Origin: Pseudonocardia sp. 73-21
Lineage (GTDB): Bacteria > Actinomycetota > Actinomycetes > Mycobacteriales > Pseudonocardiaceae
Length of the DNA stretch: 64,000 bases
Direction: 5' to 3'
Assembly: GCF_001899645.1 (NCBI RefSeq)
Contig: NZ_MKVV01000035.1
Location: 1 to 64,000, forward strand
This document shows, one piece after another, positions 10,015 to 17,044 of this stretch. Numbering within the stretch: the stretch's first letter is position 1; every line of letters begins with the position of its first letter. Position numbers and translations under genes: made by a program. Under the pieces are notes generated by a model. That model saw nothing but the letters and a program-made list of their open reading frames with translations. It was not told the origin of the DNA and searched no databases.

Positions 10015-10527
10015 TCAGGTCTCGCAGGCCACGCCGTCGCCGTCCCGGTCGAGCTTGGAGGAGTAGCCCGGCTGGCCGGCATAGATCGGCGCGGCACCCG
10101 CAGCCTTCACGGCGGCGCAGTTGGCGTAGCTGGTGGCGGCGGGCTCGGGGGCGGCGACGACCGGCTCCGGGGCGGGTTTCGGCGCGGGTTTCGGGGCCGG
10201 CTTCGGCGCGGCGGCGAGTGGCTGAGGTGCTCTGCGGACGGTGGTCGGCACGGCGGCCGCGGCGGGGGCGACCGGAGCTTCGGTCACGACGGGTGCGGTG
10301 GTCGGGGCGACCGTGCTGGTGGGAGCGGCCGTCGTGGACGGGGCCGCCGACGTGGTCACCGGAGCGGCGGTGGCCGACGTGGCGGACGCGGCGGGGCTCA
10401 CCGCCGGTGCCGATCCGCAGGCCTGGGCCAGGGCCCCCACCGTCACGAGCCCGACGATGCGGGCGGCGAGCGGGAACCGGCGGGGTGCGGGGTGGAGAGT
10501 CAACGTCATCGTCGTCATCGTCGTCAT
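10015..10527 (-). CDS. Excalibur-domain lipoprotein
   Basis: The 170-aa protein has a signal sequence ending in LAQAC (lipobox-like, about residues 33-37), a long Ala/Thr/Pro linker with a PKPAPKPAPKPAP stretch suited to spanning the cell wall, and a C-terminal excalibur calcium-binding domain. That domain shows YANCAAVKAAG and the DxDxDGxxC loop DRDGDGVACE at the end. Its role is unknown but extracellular; the family is linked to surface nucleases and wall proteins. The start is uncertain because the first codons repeat (MTTMTTM), giving three ATGs within 18 nt. Confidence 0.85.
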   Translation of the reverse strand: MTTMTTMTLTLHPAPRRFPLAARIVGLVTVGALAQACGSAPAVSPAASATSATAAPVTTSAAPSTTAAPTSTVAPTTAPVVTEAPVAPAAAAVPTTVRRAPQPLAAAPKPAPKPAPKPAPEPVVAAPEPAATSYANCAAVKAAGAAPIYAGQPGYSSKLDRDGDGVACET

Positions 10528-10594
10528 CCCGGGGAGCGGAGGAGCGTCGCCGCGGGTGCGGCGTCGTACGTCCGCCTGTCGCCCGTGGCCGCCG

Positions 10595-10608
10595 TCCCGT
10601 TAACGGGA
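10595..10608. promoter_or_regulatory. 14-bp perfect palindrome upstream of excalibur gene
   Basis: TCCCGTTAACGGGA is a perfect dyad 68 bp upstream of the 10527 start. The flanks carry two direct copies of CGTCGTACGTC (10562-10572 and 10643-10653). The arrangement suggests a regulator-binding region for the lipoprotein gene. No regulator is encoded next to it. Confidence 0.4.
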
Positions 10609-10790
10609 TGAATGCCGCAAACATGATCCCATGACCGCAACCCGTCGTACGTCACGGCCCCCGCCGGGGCGTGGCGTGCAACCGGCCCCGACCAGGGCGC
10701 GGCGACAGGTCGTGGTCACCGCGCCATCGTGCGGCGGGAACCCGGGACCGGCTACGAGCAGGGATGACACATCCCCCGCCGCGCGCTGTG

Positions 10791-11789
10791 TCAGAGCGCG
10801 GGGATCACCGACTCCCCGTACGCCTCGATCGTCGACTCCCGCTCGTCGTGCATGGCGTAGATCGCGAACTGGTCCACGCCCAGCCGCTTCAGCTCCGCCA
10901 GCCGTTCCAGCTGGGCGGCGGGCGGACCGATGAGGCAGAACCGGTCGACCACCTCGTCGGGCACGAAGTTCGTGGACGTGTTGCCGGCGCGGCCGTGGTG
11001 GCTGTAGTCGTAGCCGTCGCGACCCTTGATGTAGCCGGTGAGCTCGGCCGGCACCATCGCCGACTCCGCGCCGTAGCGTGTGACGAGGTCGGCGACGTGG
11101 TTGCCGACCATGCCGCCGAACCAGCGGCACTGGTCGCGGGCGTGCTCGATGTCGTCGCCCACGTACGCGGGCGCGGCCACGCAGATCGTGATCGACGACG
11201 GGTCGCGGCCCGCCGCCTCCGCCGCGGCCCGCACGGTCCTCACCGTCCACTCCACCAGGTAGGGGTCGGCGAGCTGCAGGATGAACCCGTCGGCGCAGCG
11301 CCCGACCAGGTCGAGCGCCTTGGGCCCGTAGCCGGCCATCCACACCGGCAGGGACGCCCCCTGCGGCACCCACGGGATCTGGACGGTCGTGCTGCCGAGG
11401 TCCACCGGGCGCCCCTCGGCCAGCTCCCGGATGATGTGCATCGACTCCTCGAGCCGCGCCAGCGTCGTCGGCGGGCGGCCCTGCACGCGCATCGCGGAGT
11501 CGCCGCGGCCGATGCCGCAGACCGTCCGGTTGCCGAACATGTCGTTGAGCGTGGCGTGCAGCGACGCGATGACCGTCCAGTCGCGGGTGCCCGGGTTGGT
11601 CACCATCGGGCCGACCACCAGCCGGGAGGTCCGTTCCAGGATCCGGGAGTAGATGACGTAGGGCTCCTGCCACAGCACATGGGAGTCGAACGTCCAGCCG
11701 TGGGTGAAGCCCAGCTCCTCCGCGCGCACCATGAGGTCGACGACCGTCTGCGCGGGCGGGTCGGTCTGCAGCACGAGCCCGATGTCCAC
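10791..11789 (-). CDS. LLM-class F420-dependent oxidoreductase (CPS_4354-type)
   Basis: The 332-aa TIM-barrel protein is a luciferase-like monooxygenase/F420 oxidoreductase. It shows MDIGLVLQTDPP at the start, GPMVTNPGTRD, GIGRGDSAM (cofactor-binding) and VWMAGYGPKALDLVGR. This subfamily (as I recall TIGR03842) is often encoded beside hydantoinases, which matches: its GTG is 10 nt after the hydantoinase stop. It may reduce or oxidise a ring intermediate before hydrolysis, with F420 or FMN; the reaction is not established. Confidence 0.9.
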   Translation of the reverse strand: MDIGLVLQTDPPAQTVVDLMVRAEELGFTHGWTFDSHVLWQEPYVIYSRILERTSRLVVGPMVTNPGTRDWTVIASLHATLNDMFGNRTVCGIGRGDSAMRVQGRPPTTLARLEESMHIIRELAEGRPVDLGSTTVQIPWVPQGASLPVWMAGYGPKALDLVGRCADGFILQLADPYLVEWTVRTVRAAAEAAGRDPSSITICVAAPAYVGDDIEHARDQCRWFGGMVGNHVADLVTRYGAESAMVPAELTGYIKGRDGYDYSHHGRAGNTSTNFVPDEVVDRFCLIGPPAAQLERLAELKRLGVDQFAIYAMHDERESTIEAYGESVIPAL

Positions 11790-11799
11790 GGTGGCGCTC

Positions 11800-13194
11800 C
11801 TAGATCAGGTACTGGCAGGTGTCGCGGCGCAGGTAGGCGCCGTCGCCGGGCTTGCCGAGGTACTCACCCTTGTCGATGATCACGCGGCCGCGCGACAGCA
11901 CGGTCTCCACCGTGCCCGTGACCTGCTTGCCCTCGTAGGGGGAGTAGTCCACGGCCATGTGGTGCGTGGACGCCGAGAGCGTCTGCTCCGCGGCAGGGTC
12001 GTAGATCACCACGTCGGCGTCGGCGCCGGGCGCGATCGTGCCCTTGCGGGGGTGGAGGCCGAACATCTTCGCGGGCGTGGCGCAGGCCAGCTCGATCCAG
12101 CGCTGCCGCGAGATGTGCCCGTCGACGACGCCCTGGTGCAGCAGGTCCATCCGGTTCTCGACGCCGGGCATGCCGTTGGGGATCTTCGAGAAGTCGCCGA
12201 GGCCCATCTCCTTCTGCCCCTTGAAGCAGAACGGGCAGTGGTCGGTGGAGACCACGGAGAGGTCGTTGGTGCGCAGCCCCCGCCACAGGTTCGCCTGGTG
12301 CTCGGCCGGGCGCAGCGGCGTCGAGCAGACGTACTTGGCGCCCTCGAAGCCCGGACGCGCGAGGTCGTCGGTGGACAGGAACAGGTACTGCGGGCAGGTC
12401 TCGGCGAAGGCGTTGTACCCCTCGTCGCGGGCGCGGGTGATCTCGGCGAGGGCCTTGGTCGCGCTCAGGTGCACGATGTAGAGCGGCGCGCCGGCCACCT
12501 GGGCGAGCTTGATCGCCCGGTGGGTGGCCTCGGCCTCCAGCAGCTCGTGGCGCACCTCGCCGTGGTAGCGCGGGTCGGTCTGGCCGCGCTGCAGGGCCTG
12601 CTCCACCAGCACGTCGATGGCGATGCCGTTCTCGGCGTGCATCATCGTCAGCGCGCCGGTCTCGGCGCCCTTCTGCATGGCGCGCAGGATCTTGCCGTCG
12701 TCGGAGTAGAAGACGCCGGGGTAGGCCATGAACAGCTTGAAGCTGCTGACGCCCTCGCCGACGAGCGTCTCCATCTCCTTGAGGGAGGAGTCGTTGACGT
12801 CGGCGAGGATCATGTGGAACGCGTAGTCGATGGCGCAGTGGCCCTCGGCCTTGGCGTGCCAGGCGTCGAGGCCCTCGCGCAGCGTTCCGCCGACCTGCTG
12901 GATCGCGAAGTCGACGATCGTGGTGGTGCCGCCCCACGCCGCCGCGCGCGTGCCGGTCTCGAACGTGTCGGAGGCGAACGTGCCGCCGAAGGGCATCTCC
13001 ATGTGCGTGTGGCCGTCCACGCCGCCGGGGATGACGTACTTGCCGCCGGCGTCGATGACGGTGTCGGCCGTCCACCCGGCGGAGACCGACGGGGCGGCGA
13101 GGGCGACCACCTGCTCGCCCTCGATGAGCACGTCCGTGTGCAGCTCCTCAGCCGCGGTGATCACCAGCCCGTTGCGGATGAGCGTACGACTCAT
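11800..13194 (-). CDS. hydA: Dihydropyrimidinase / D-hydantoinase
   Basis: The 464-aa amidohydrolase opens the ring of dihydropyrimidines or 5-substituted hydantoins. Metal ligands are visible: HTH in GGVDGHTHMEMP (about residue 60), the carboxylated lysine in SSFKLFMAYPG (about 152), HAEN (near 184), IVHLSATKAL and STDHCPF. Family length is normal. With the neighbouring nitrilase-fold amidase and aminotransferase it forms a route from dihydropyrimidine via N-carbamoyl-beta-amino acid to the amino acid and its semialdehyde. It is third in the operon, behind an 88-bp gap holding a strong hairpin. Confidence 0.93.
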   Translation of the reverse strand: MSRTLIRNGLVITAAEELHTDVLIEGEQVVALAAPSVSAGWTADTVIDAGGKYVIPGGVDGHTHMEMPFGGTFASDTFETGTRAAAWGGTTTIVDFAIQQVGGTLREGLDAWHAKAEGHCAIDYAFHMILADVNDSSLKEMETLVGEGVSSFKLFMAYPGVFYSDDGKILRAMQKGAETGALTMMHAENGIAIDVLVEQALQRGQTDPRYHGEVRHELLEAEATHRAIKLAQVAGAPLYIVHLSATKALAEITRARDEGYNAFAETCPQYLFLSTDDLARPGFEGAKYVCSTPLRPAEHQANLWRGLRTNDLSVVSTDHCPFCFKGQKEMGLGDFSKIPNGMPGVENRMDLLHQGVVDGHISRQRWIELACATPAKMFGLHPRKGTIAPGADADVVIYDPAAEQTLSASTHHMAVDYSPYEGKQVTGTVETVLSRGRVIIDKGEYLGKPGDGAYLRRDTCQYLI

Positions 13195-13211
13195 GGAGCG
13201 CCCCCCTCGTT

Positions 13212-13272
13212 GAGGTTCAGGAAAGCCACTTTCAGGTCATCCGAGGACAGGAGAGTGGCTTTCCTGAACCTC
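13212..13272. repeat. 18-bp perfect inverted repeat (mobile palindrome-like)
   Basis: GAGGTTCAGGAAAGCCAC at 13212-13229 is exactly complementary to 13255-13272, and pairing can extend inward four more bases with one G-U. The loop is about 17-25 nt. It fills most of the gap between the aminotransferase and hydantoinase genes. Read either way it encodes similar peptides (VAFLNL), a result of the symmetry rather than coding. It could be a terminator/attenuator or RNase-processing site, or a dispersed palindromic element. Confidence 0.8.
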
Positions 13273-13282
13273 GGGGCTGCGG

Positions 13283-14608
13283 TCACCCGGCCACCTCTCC
13301 CAGGGCGGCCAGCAGGGCGGCCAGGCCCTCTTCCGCTTCTTCCCGCGTCAGGGTCAGGGGTGGGGCGATGCGCAGGACGTTGCCGTGCAGGCCGCCCTTG
13401 CCCACCAGCAGGCCCCGGCGCTTGCACGCCTCCAGCACCGCGCTCGCGAGCTCCGGGGCGGGGTCGCCGGGCGTGCCGCCGCGCGGAGCGTCAGCGGAGC
13501 GCGCATCACCGCTGCCGGGGCGCACCAGCTCCACGCCGATCATGAGCCCCTTGCCCCGGACGTCGCCGACGATGGGGCTGGCCGCGGCGCGCAGGCCGTC
13601 GAACAGCACCGGGCCCTGGGCCGCGGCGTTGTCCTGCAGCTTGTGGTCGAGCAGGTAGCGCAGGTTGGCCAGCGCGCCGGCCGAGGTCAGCGGCGAGCCG
13701 CCGAACGTCGAGATGTGGTTGGCGCCCAACGAGTCCATGATGGACGCCGGCGCGATCACCCCGCCCATGGACAGGCCGTTGCCGATGCCCTTGGCGAACG
13801 TCACGAGGTCCGGGGTGGCGCCGGACGCCTGCCAGCCCCAGAAGTGCTCGCCGGTGCGGCCCCAGCCCGTCTGCACCTCGTCGGAGATCCACAGGATTCC
13901 GCGCTCACGGAGAACGGAAGCGAACGCGCCCAGCAGCCCGTCCGGGCCGGAGGTGAAGCCGCCGACGCCCTGGATGGGCTCGGCGATCAGCGCGGCGACG
14001 TCGCCACCGGCCTGGTCGAGCACCTCCTTGAGGTCGGCCACGCACGCGGCGATGTACTCGCCGTCGGGCAGACCCGAGAACGGCGAGCGGTACTGCTGGC
14101 CGCCGTGCACGTAGTAGGTCTGGAAGGGCGAGAGGGTGGTGGGCGACCACGACCGGTTGCCCGTGATCGCGATGGTCGAGAACGAGCGGCCGTGGTAGCT
14201 GTTGCGCATCGCCAGGATCTGGTTGGAGCGTCGCAGCGACGACGCCAGCAGCAGTGCGGCGTCGTTGGCCTCGGTGCCGCTGGGGGTCAGGAACACCTTG
14301 GCGTCCGGTATCTCCGACACCGTCGCGATCTGCTCGGCCAGCTCCACCATCGGCCGGTTGAGGTAGAGCGTGGAGGTGTGGATGATCCGCCCGGCCTGCG
14401 CGGAGACGGCCTCGGTCACCTCGGGCAGCGCGTGCGCCGTCATCGTGGTGAGGATGCCGCCGAAGAAGTCGAGGTAGCGGTTGCCGTCGCCGTCCCAGAC
14501 GTGCCGGCCGTCGCCGCGCTCGATCTCGATGGGCTCGTCGTAGTAGATGGCCAGCCAGGACGGCAGGGAGGCGCGCGTCCGGGCGAGCAGGTCCTTCGCG
14601 TCACTCAT
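13283..14608 (-). CDS. Class III PLP-dependent aminotransferase
   Basis: The 441-aa enzyme transfers an amino group from an omega- or beta-amino acid such as beta-alanine or GABA to a keto acid. Visible marks are the PLP-binding GTEANDAALLLA, the Asp of WISDEVQTGWGR and the Schiff-base lysine in VTFAKGIGNGLSMG (about residue 264). I start at ATG 14608 (MSDAKDLLART); an upstream start at 14680 would translate the palindromic repeat. In context it should process the beta-amino acid released by the nitrilase-fold enzyme. A short insert RPGSGDARSADAPRGGTPGD near residue 365 is low-complexity. Confidence 0.92.
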   Translation of the reverse strand: MSDAKDLLARTRASLPSWLAIYYDEPIEIERGDGRHVWDGDGNRYLDFFGGILTTMTAHALPEVTEAVSAQAGRIIHTSTLYLNRPMVELAEQIATVSEIPDAKVFLTPSGTEANDAALLLASSLRRSNQILAMRNSYHGRSFSTIAITGNRSWSPTTLSPFQTYYVHGGQQYRSPFSGLPDGEYIAACVADLKEVLDQAGGDVAALIAEPIQGVGGFTSGPDGLLGAFASVLRERGILWISDEVQTGWGRTGEHFWGWQASGATPDLVTFAKGIGNGLSMGGVIAPASIMDSLGANHISTFGGSPLTSAGALANLRYLLDHKLQDNAAAQGPVLFDGLRAAASPIVGDVRGKGLMIGVELVRPGSGDARSADAPRGGTPGDPAPELASAVLEACKRRGLLVGKGGLHGNVLRIAPPLTLTREEAEEGLAALLAALGEVAG

Positions 14609-14622
14609 CGGAGCCGTCCAGG

Positions 14623-14696
14623 GTCGTGAGCGGAAAACAGGGCCGGGACACCGCCAGTGACATCGAACAGAGCCGCGCACGGGCGGCGGAGCCGCA
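14623..14696. repeat. Dispersed palindromic repeat, copy 1 (divergent)
   Basis: This copy begins GTCGTGAGCGGAAAA and ends CCGCGCACGGGCGGCGGAGC. It matches copies at 45281-45337 (start GTCGTGCGCGGAAAT, same tail) and 30461-30504. Here one base breaks the left arm and the spacer is longer, so it looks degraded. It occupies the gap between the nitrilase-fold gene and the aminotransferase gene. Confidence 0.7.
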
Positions 14697-14698
14697 CG

Positions 14699-15538
14699 TC
14701 ATGGCGTCACCAGCGATCCGTAGGCGTCGGGACGGCGGTCGCGGTAGAACGCCCAGGTCTGGCGGACCTCGTCGATCAGGCCCAGGTCGAGGTCACGGAC
14801 GACCAGTTCCTCGTCCGTGCCCGAGGCGACGTCGCCGACGAACTGCCCCCGCGGGTCCACGAAGTAGCTGGTGCCGTAGAAGTCGTTGTCGCCGTACTCC
14901 TCGACCCCCACGCGGTTGCTCGCGGCCACGAAGTACCCGTTGGCGACGGCCGCGGCCGGCTGCTCCAGCTTCCACAGGTGCGAGCTCAGGCCGCGGCTGG
15001 TGGCGCTGGGGTTGAACACGATCTGCGCCCCGGCCAGGCCCAGCGCGCGCCAGCCCTCGGGGAAGTGCCGGTCGTAGCAGATGTAGACGCCGATCGTGCC
15101 GAACGCGGTCTCGAACACCGGCCAGCCGAGGTTGCCGGGTCTGAAGTAGTACTTCTCCCAGAAGCCCTTGACCTGCGGGATGTGGTGCTTGCGGTACTTG
15201 CCGAGGATCGTGCCGTCGGCGTCGATCACGGCGGCGGTGTTGTAGTAGTTGCCGGAGCTCTCCACCTCGAAGACCGGCACGACCAGCACCATGCCGGTCT
15301 CCCGGGCCAGCGCCTGCATGCGCACCACGGTGGGGCCCTCGGGCACCGGCTCGGCCCAGCGGTAGTGCTCGGCCTCCTGCACCTGGCAGAAGTACGGGGC
15401 GTTGAAGACCTCTTGGAAGCCCATCACCTGCGCCCCCTGCTCGGCCGCGCTGCGGGCGTAGGACTCGTGGACCTCGATCGTCGACGCCGTGTCACCGGTC
15501 CACTTCGCCTGCAGGATCGCGGCCCTCACCACACCCAT
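14699..15538 (-). CDS. Carbon-nitrogen hydrolase, likely beta-ureidopropionase
   Basis: The 279-aa nitrilase-superfamily enzyme has the full Glu-Lys-Cys triad: E in GFQEVFNAPYF (about 42), K in GKYRKHHIPQ (about 112) and C in GVYICYDRHFPEG (about 146). SATSRGLSSHLWKLEQ and the NRVG segment fit N-carbamoyl-beta-amino acid amidohydrolases, which release CO2, ammonia and the amino acid. The start at ATG 15538 has GGAAGGG upstream. It opens the operon and supplies the substrate of the adjacent aminotransferase. It is probably not the Nit1 nitrilase of the Nit1C cluster. Confidence 0.9.
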   Translation of the reverse strand: MGVVRAAILQAKWTGDTASTIEVHESYARSAAEQGAQVMGFQEVFNAPYFCQVQEAEHYRWAEPVPEGPTVVRMQALARETGMVLVVPVFEVESSGNYYNTAAVIDADGTILGKYRKHHIPQVKGFWEKYYFRPGNLGWPVFETAFGTIGVYICYDRHFPEGWRALGLAGAQIVFNPSATSRGLSSHLWKLEQPAAAVANGYFVAASNRVGVEEYGDNDFYGTSYFVDPRGQFVGDVASGTDEELVVRDLDLGLIDEVRQTWAFYRDRRPDAYGSLVTP

Positions 15539-15675
15539 GCCATGCCCTTCCGCCGTACCCGATGGGGAAGGGCACACCTTCGAACGCGGACGGTCCTCCT
15601 CGCAAGACCCTGCGGGCAGAAGGACACGCGGTCGTCACATGAAGATCGACGGCAGTCCGATGGTAGCGTTGTGGT

Positions 15676-15909
15676 ATGCGGACGACCATCGATGCGGCGG
15701 GCAGGCTGGTCATCCCGAAGCAGCTGCGCGACCGGCTGGGGCTGACGCCCGGGGAGGTCGACATCGAGGCCGATGGTGCGGACCTGCGTGTGCGACCGGT
15801 CGCCGACGACCATCTCGTCGAGGAGGACGGCTGGCTGCTGGTCCCGGCCTCCGGCACCCCGCTGACCGACGTCGACGTCCAGGCCCTCCGTGACGCCGAC
15901 CAGCGCTGA
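15676..15909 (+). CDS. AbrB/SpoVT-type antitoxin
   Basis: The 77-aa protein has the swapped-hairpin AbrB fold at its N-terminus: RTTIDAAGRLVIPKQLRDRLGLTPGE. The rest is acidic and would wrap the toxin. Its gene overlaps the PIN toxin gene by 20 nt, the standard VapBC-type layout. No ribosome site precedes the ATG, so the mRNA may be leaderless and the operon autoregulated, as is known for such pairs. Confidence 0.88.
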   Translation: MRTTIDAAGRLVIPKQLRDRLGLTPGEVDIEADGADLRVRPVADDHLVEEDGWLLVPASGTPLTDVDVQALRDADQR

Positions 15910-16318
15910 TCCGGAGTTCCTGGTCGACACCAGCGTGGCGGTCGCGCTGAGCTCCGAGGACCACCCGGGTCGCGCCCCCTGCCGTGCGGTGGTGGAGGGC
16001 CGGCGGATCGGTCTCGCGGGCCACGCCGCGTTCGAGACCTATTCCGTGCTGACCCGCCTGCCACCACCGGCGCGTCCGACGCCCGAAGCGGTCGCCCGGC
16101 TTCTCGCCCGCAACTTCCCGCACACCCGCTTCCTGCCGCCCGACGCCGCCGGCGCCCTGCTCGGTCGCCTCTCCGAGACGGGGATCAGCGGCGGCTCGGT
16201 GTACGACGCACTCGTCGGAGCCACCGCCGTCGCGGTGGGCGTCCCGCTGGTCACCCGCGACCGTCGGGCTCTCGGCACCTACCGTGCGTTGGACGTGGAC
16301 GTCGTTCTCGTCGGATGA
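15890..16318 (+). CDS. PIN-domain ribonuclease toxin (VapC-like)
   Basis: The 142-aa protein is a PIN-domain RNase. The acidic residues are present: D in FLVDTSVAV (about 13), E in AFETYSVL (about 47), D in GGSVYDALVGATA (about 105) and D in LVTRDRRALGTY (about 124). The family cleaves tRNA or rRNA when the antitoxin is degraded. The GTG start lies inside the antitoxin gene. This pair borders the FtsK-like cassette, a spot where accessory DNA could have entered. Confidence 0.9.
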   Translation: MTPTSADPEFLVDTSVAVALSSEDHPGRAPCRAVVEGRRIGLAGHAAFETYSVLTRLPPPARPTPEAVARLLARNFPHTRFLPPDAAGALLGRLSETGISGGSVYDALVGATAVAVGVPLVTRDRRALGTYRALDVDVVLVG

Positions 16319-16528
16319 GTCGGGAGGGCCGACCAGGAACAGCAGGCGGGCCCGGTCGCCGTACCGCTCCCCGAGCTCGTTGCCCTCGTCGCGTCCGGAT
16401 GTCCGGGACGAAAGTAACGAAATTCATCAGATCGGGCTGAGTGGCACACCGGGCGGAGCTGGGGTGCACTGGACGCTAGGTTTCTCGTGCACGGTGCGTG
16501 GTGAAGGCGATCGCGGGAGTATCAGCAG
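16319..16528. other. Non-coding gap upstream of FtsK-like cassette
   Basis: No convincing ORF lies here. A relatively A+T-rich patch (16410-16445, with AGTAACGAAATTCATCAGAT) stands out from the GC-rich surroundings and probably contains the promoter of the four-gene cassette. I could not fix a -35/-10 pair with confidence. Confidence 0.5.
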
Positions 16529-16789
16529 ATGGCGAGTTTCGAAGAGGTCCGGGCCGGGATCGCGGTGGCCAACGACAAGGCCTCCGAGAGCCTCGGTGCC
16601 CTCCAGCAGGCGCACTCGGCACTGGAACAGGCCCAGGGCATGATGCTGCGGGTCTCGGAGGGCAGCGCGCAGGCCGACGTCTCCGAGGCCAACGGGCTGC
16701 TGGCCCAGGCCGTCGGCAGCATCGTCGAGGTGCAGCAGGCCGTCGCTGCCGCCATCCAGGCCGCCGAGGGCGTCGCGAGCCGGCTGTGA
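16529..16789 (+). CDS. Small helical-hairpin protein A of FtsK-like cassette
   Basis: I do not recognise a named family. The 86-aa protein is almost entirely helix-forming (Ala, Gln, Glu, Val) with a turn in the middle at SEGSAQADV, predicting a two-helix hairpin. Size and fold resemble WXG100/Esx proteins, but there is no WXG motif and no C-terminal YxxxD/E. It begins SFEEVRAGI, close to the SLDEVRATL start of the next protein, suggesting distant paralogy. Its stop overlaps the next GTG (GTGA). An anionic coiled-coil partner or substrate of the ATPase is the natural guess. Confidence 0.8.
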   Translation: MASFEEVRAGIAVANDKASESLGALQQAHSALEQAQGMMLRVSEGSAQADVSEANGLLAQAVGSIVEVQQAVAAAIQAAEGVASRL

Positions 16790-17040
16790 CCGGTTCGCTC
16801 GACGAGGTCCGGGCCACCCTCTACGCCGTCCTCGAGCTGCTCACCAGCGCCCAGCAGCACGCGGGCGCCGCCCGCACGAACATCGACGACGCCGTGGGGG
16901 TGCTCTCCGTGCTGGGCGAGAAGCACTCCGAGCCGCTGCCTCCGCCCGAGCTGGTGCGGGCGGTCGAGCGGCTGCAGGACGGGCTGGGCCTCATCGGGTC
17001 CGGCGCACAGCTCGTGGCCGACATCGGCGCGAGGATCTGA
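16786..17040 (+). CDS. Small helical-hairpin protein B of FtsK-like cassette
   Basis: This 84-aa protein is again two predicted helices, split by GEKHSEPLPPPEL. It has no WXG, no signal peptide and no membrane segment. Translation starts at GTG 16786 within the stop of protein A, so A and B are likely made in equal amounts and may pair, as EsxA/EsxB do. The stop lies 4 nt before the GTG of the large ATPase. Function unknown. Confidence 0.8.
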   Translation: MTGSLDEVRATLYAVLELLTSAQQHAGAARTNIDDAVGVLSVLGEKHSEPLPPPELVRAVERLQDGLGLIGSGAQLVADIGARI

Positions 17041-17044
17041 CCCG

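Noticed and set aside
7274-10624. A 1116-aa minus-strand frame covering the OpuC lipoprotein and MOSC regions
   Set aside because: It crosses several real plus-strand genes and has no domain; its GC-biased composition marks it as a shadow.
14699-15538. Nit1 nitrilase of the Nit1C cluster
   Set aside because: It sits in a hydantoinase/aminotransferase operon 30 kb away from the MSMEG_0567/0568 genes and its motifs fit beta-ureidopropionase better.
16529-17040. True WXG100 (EsxA/EsxB) pair
   Set aside because: Length and helical-hairpin shape fit, but the WXG motif and the C-terminal export signal are absent; treated as Esx-like in fold only.
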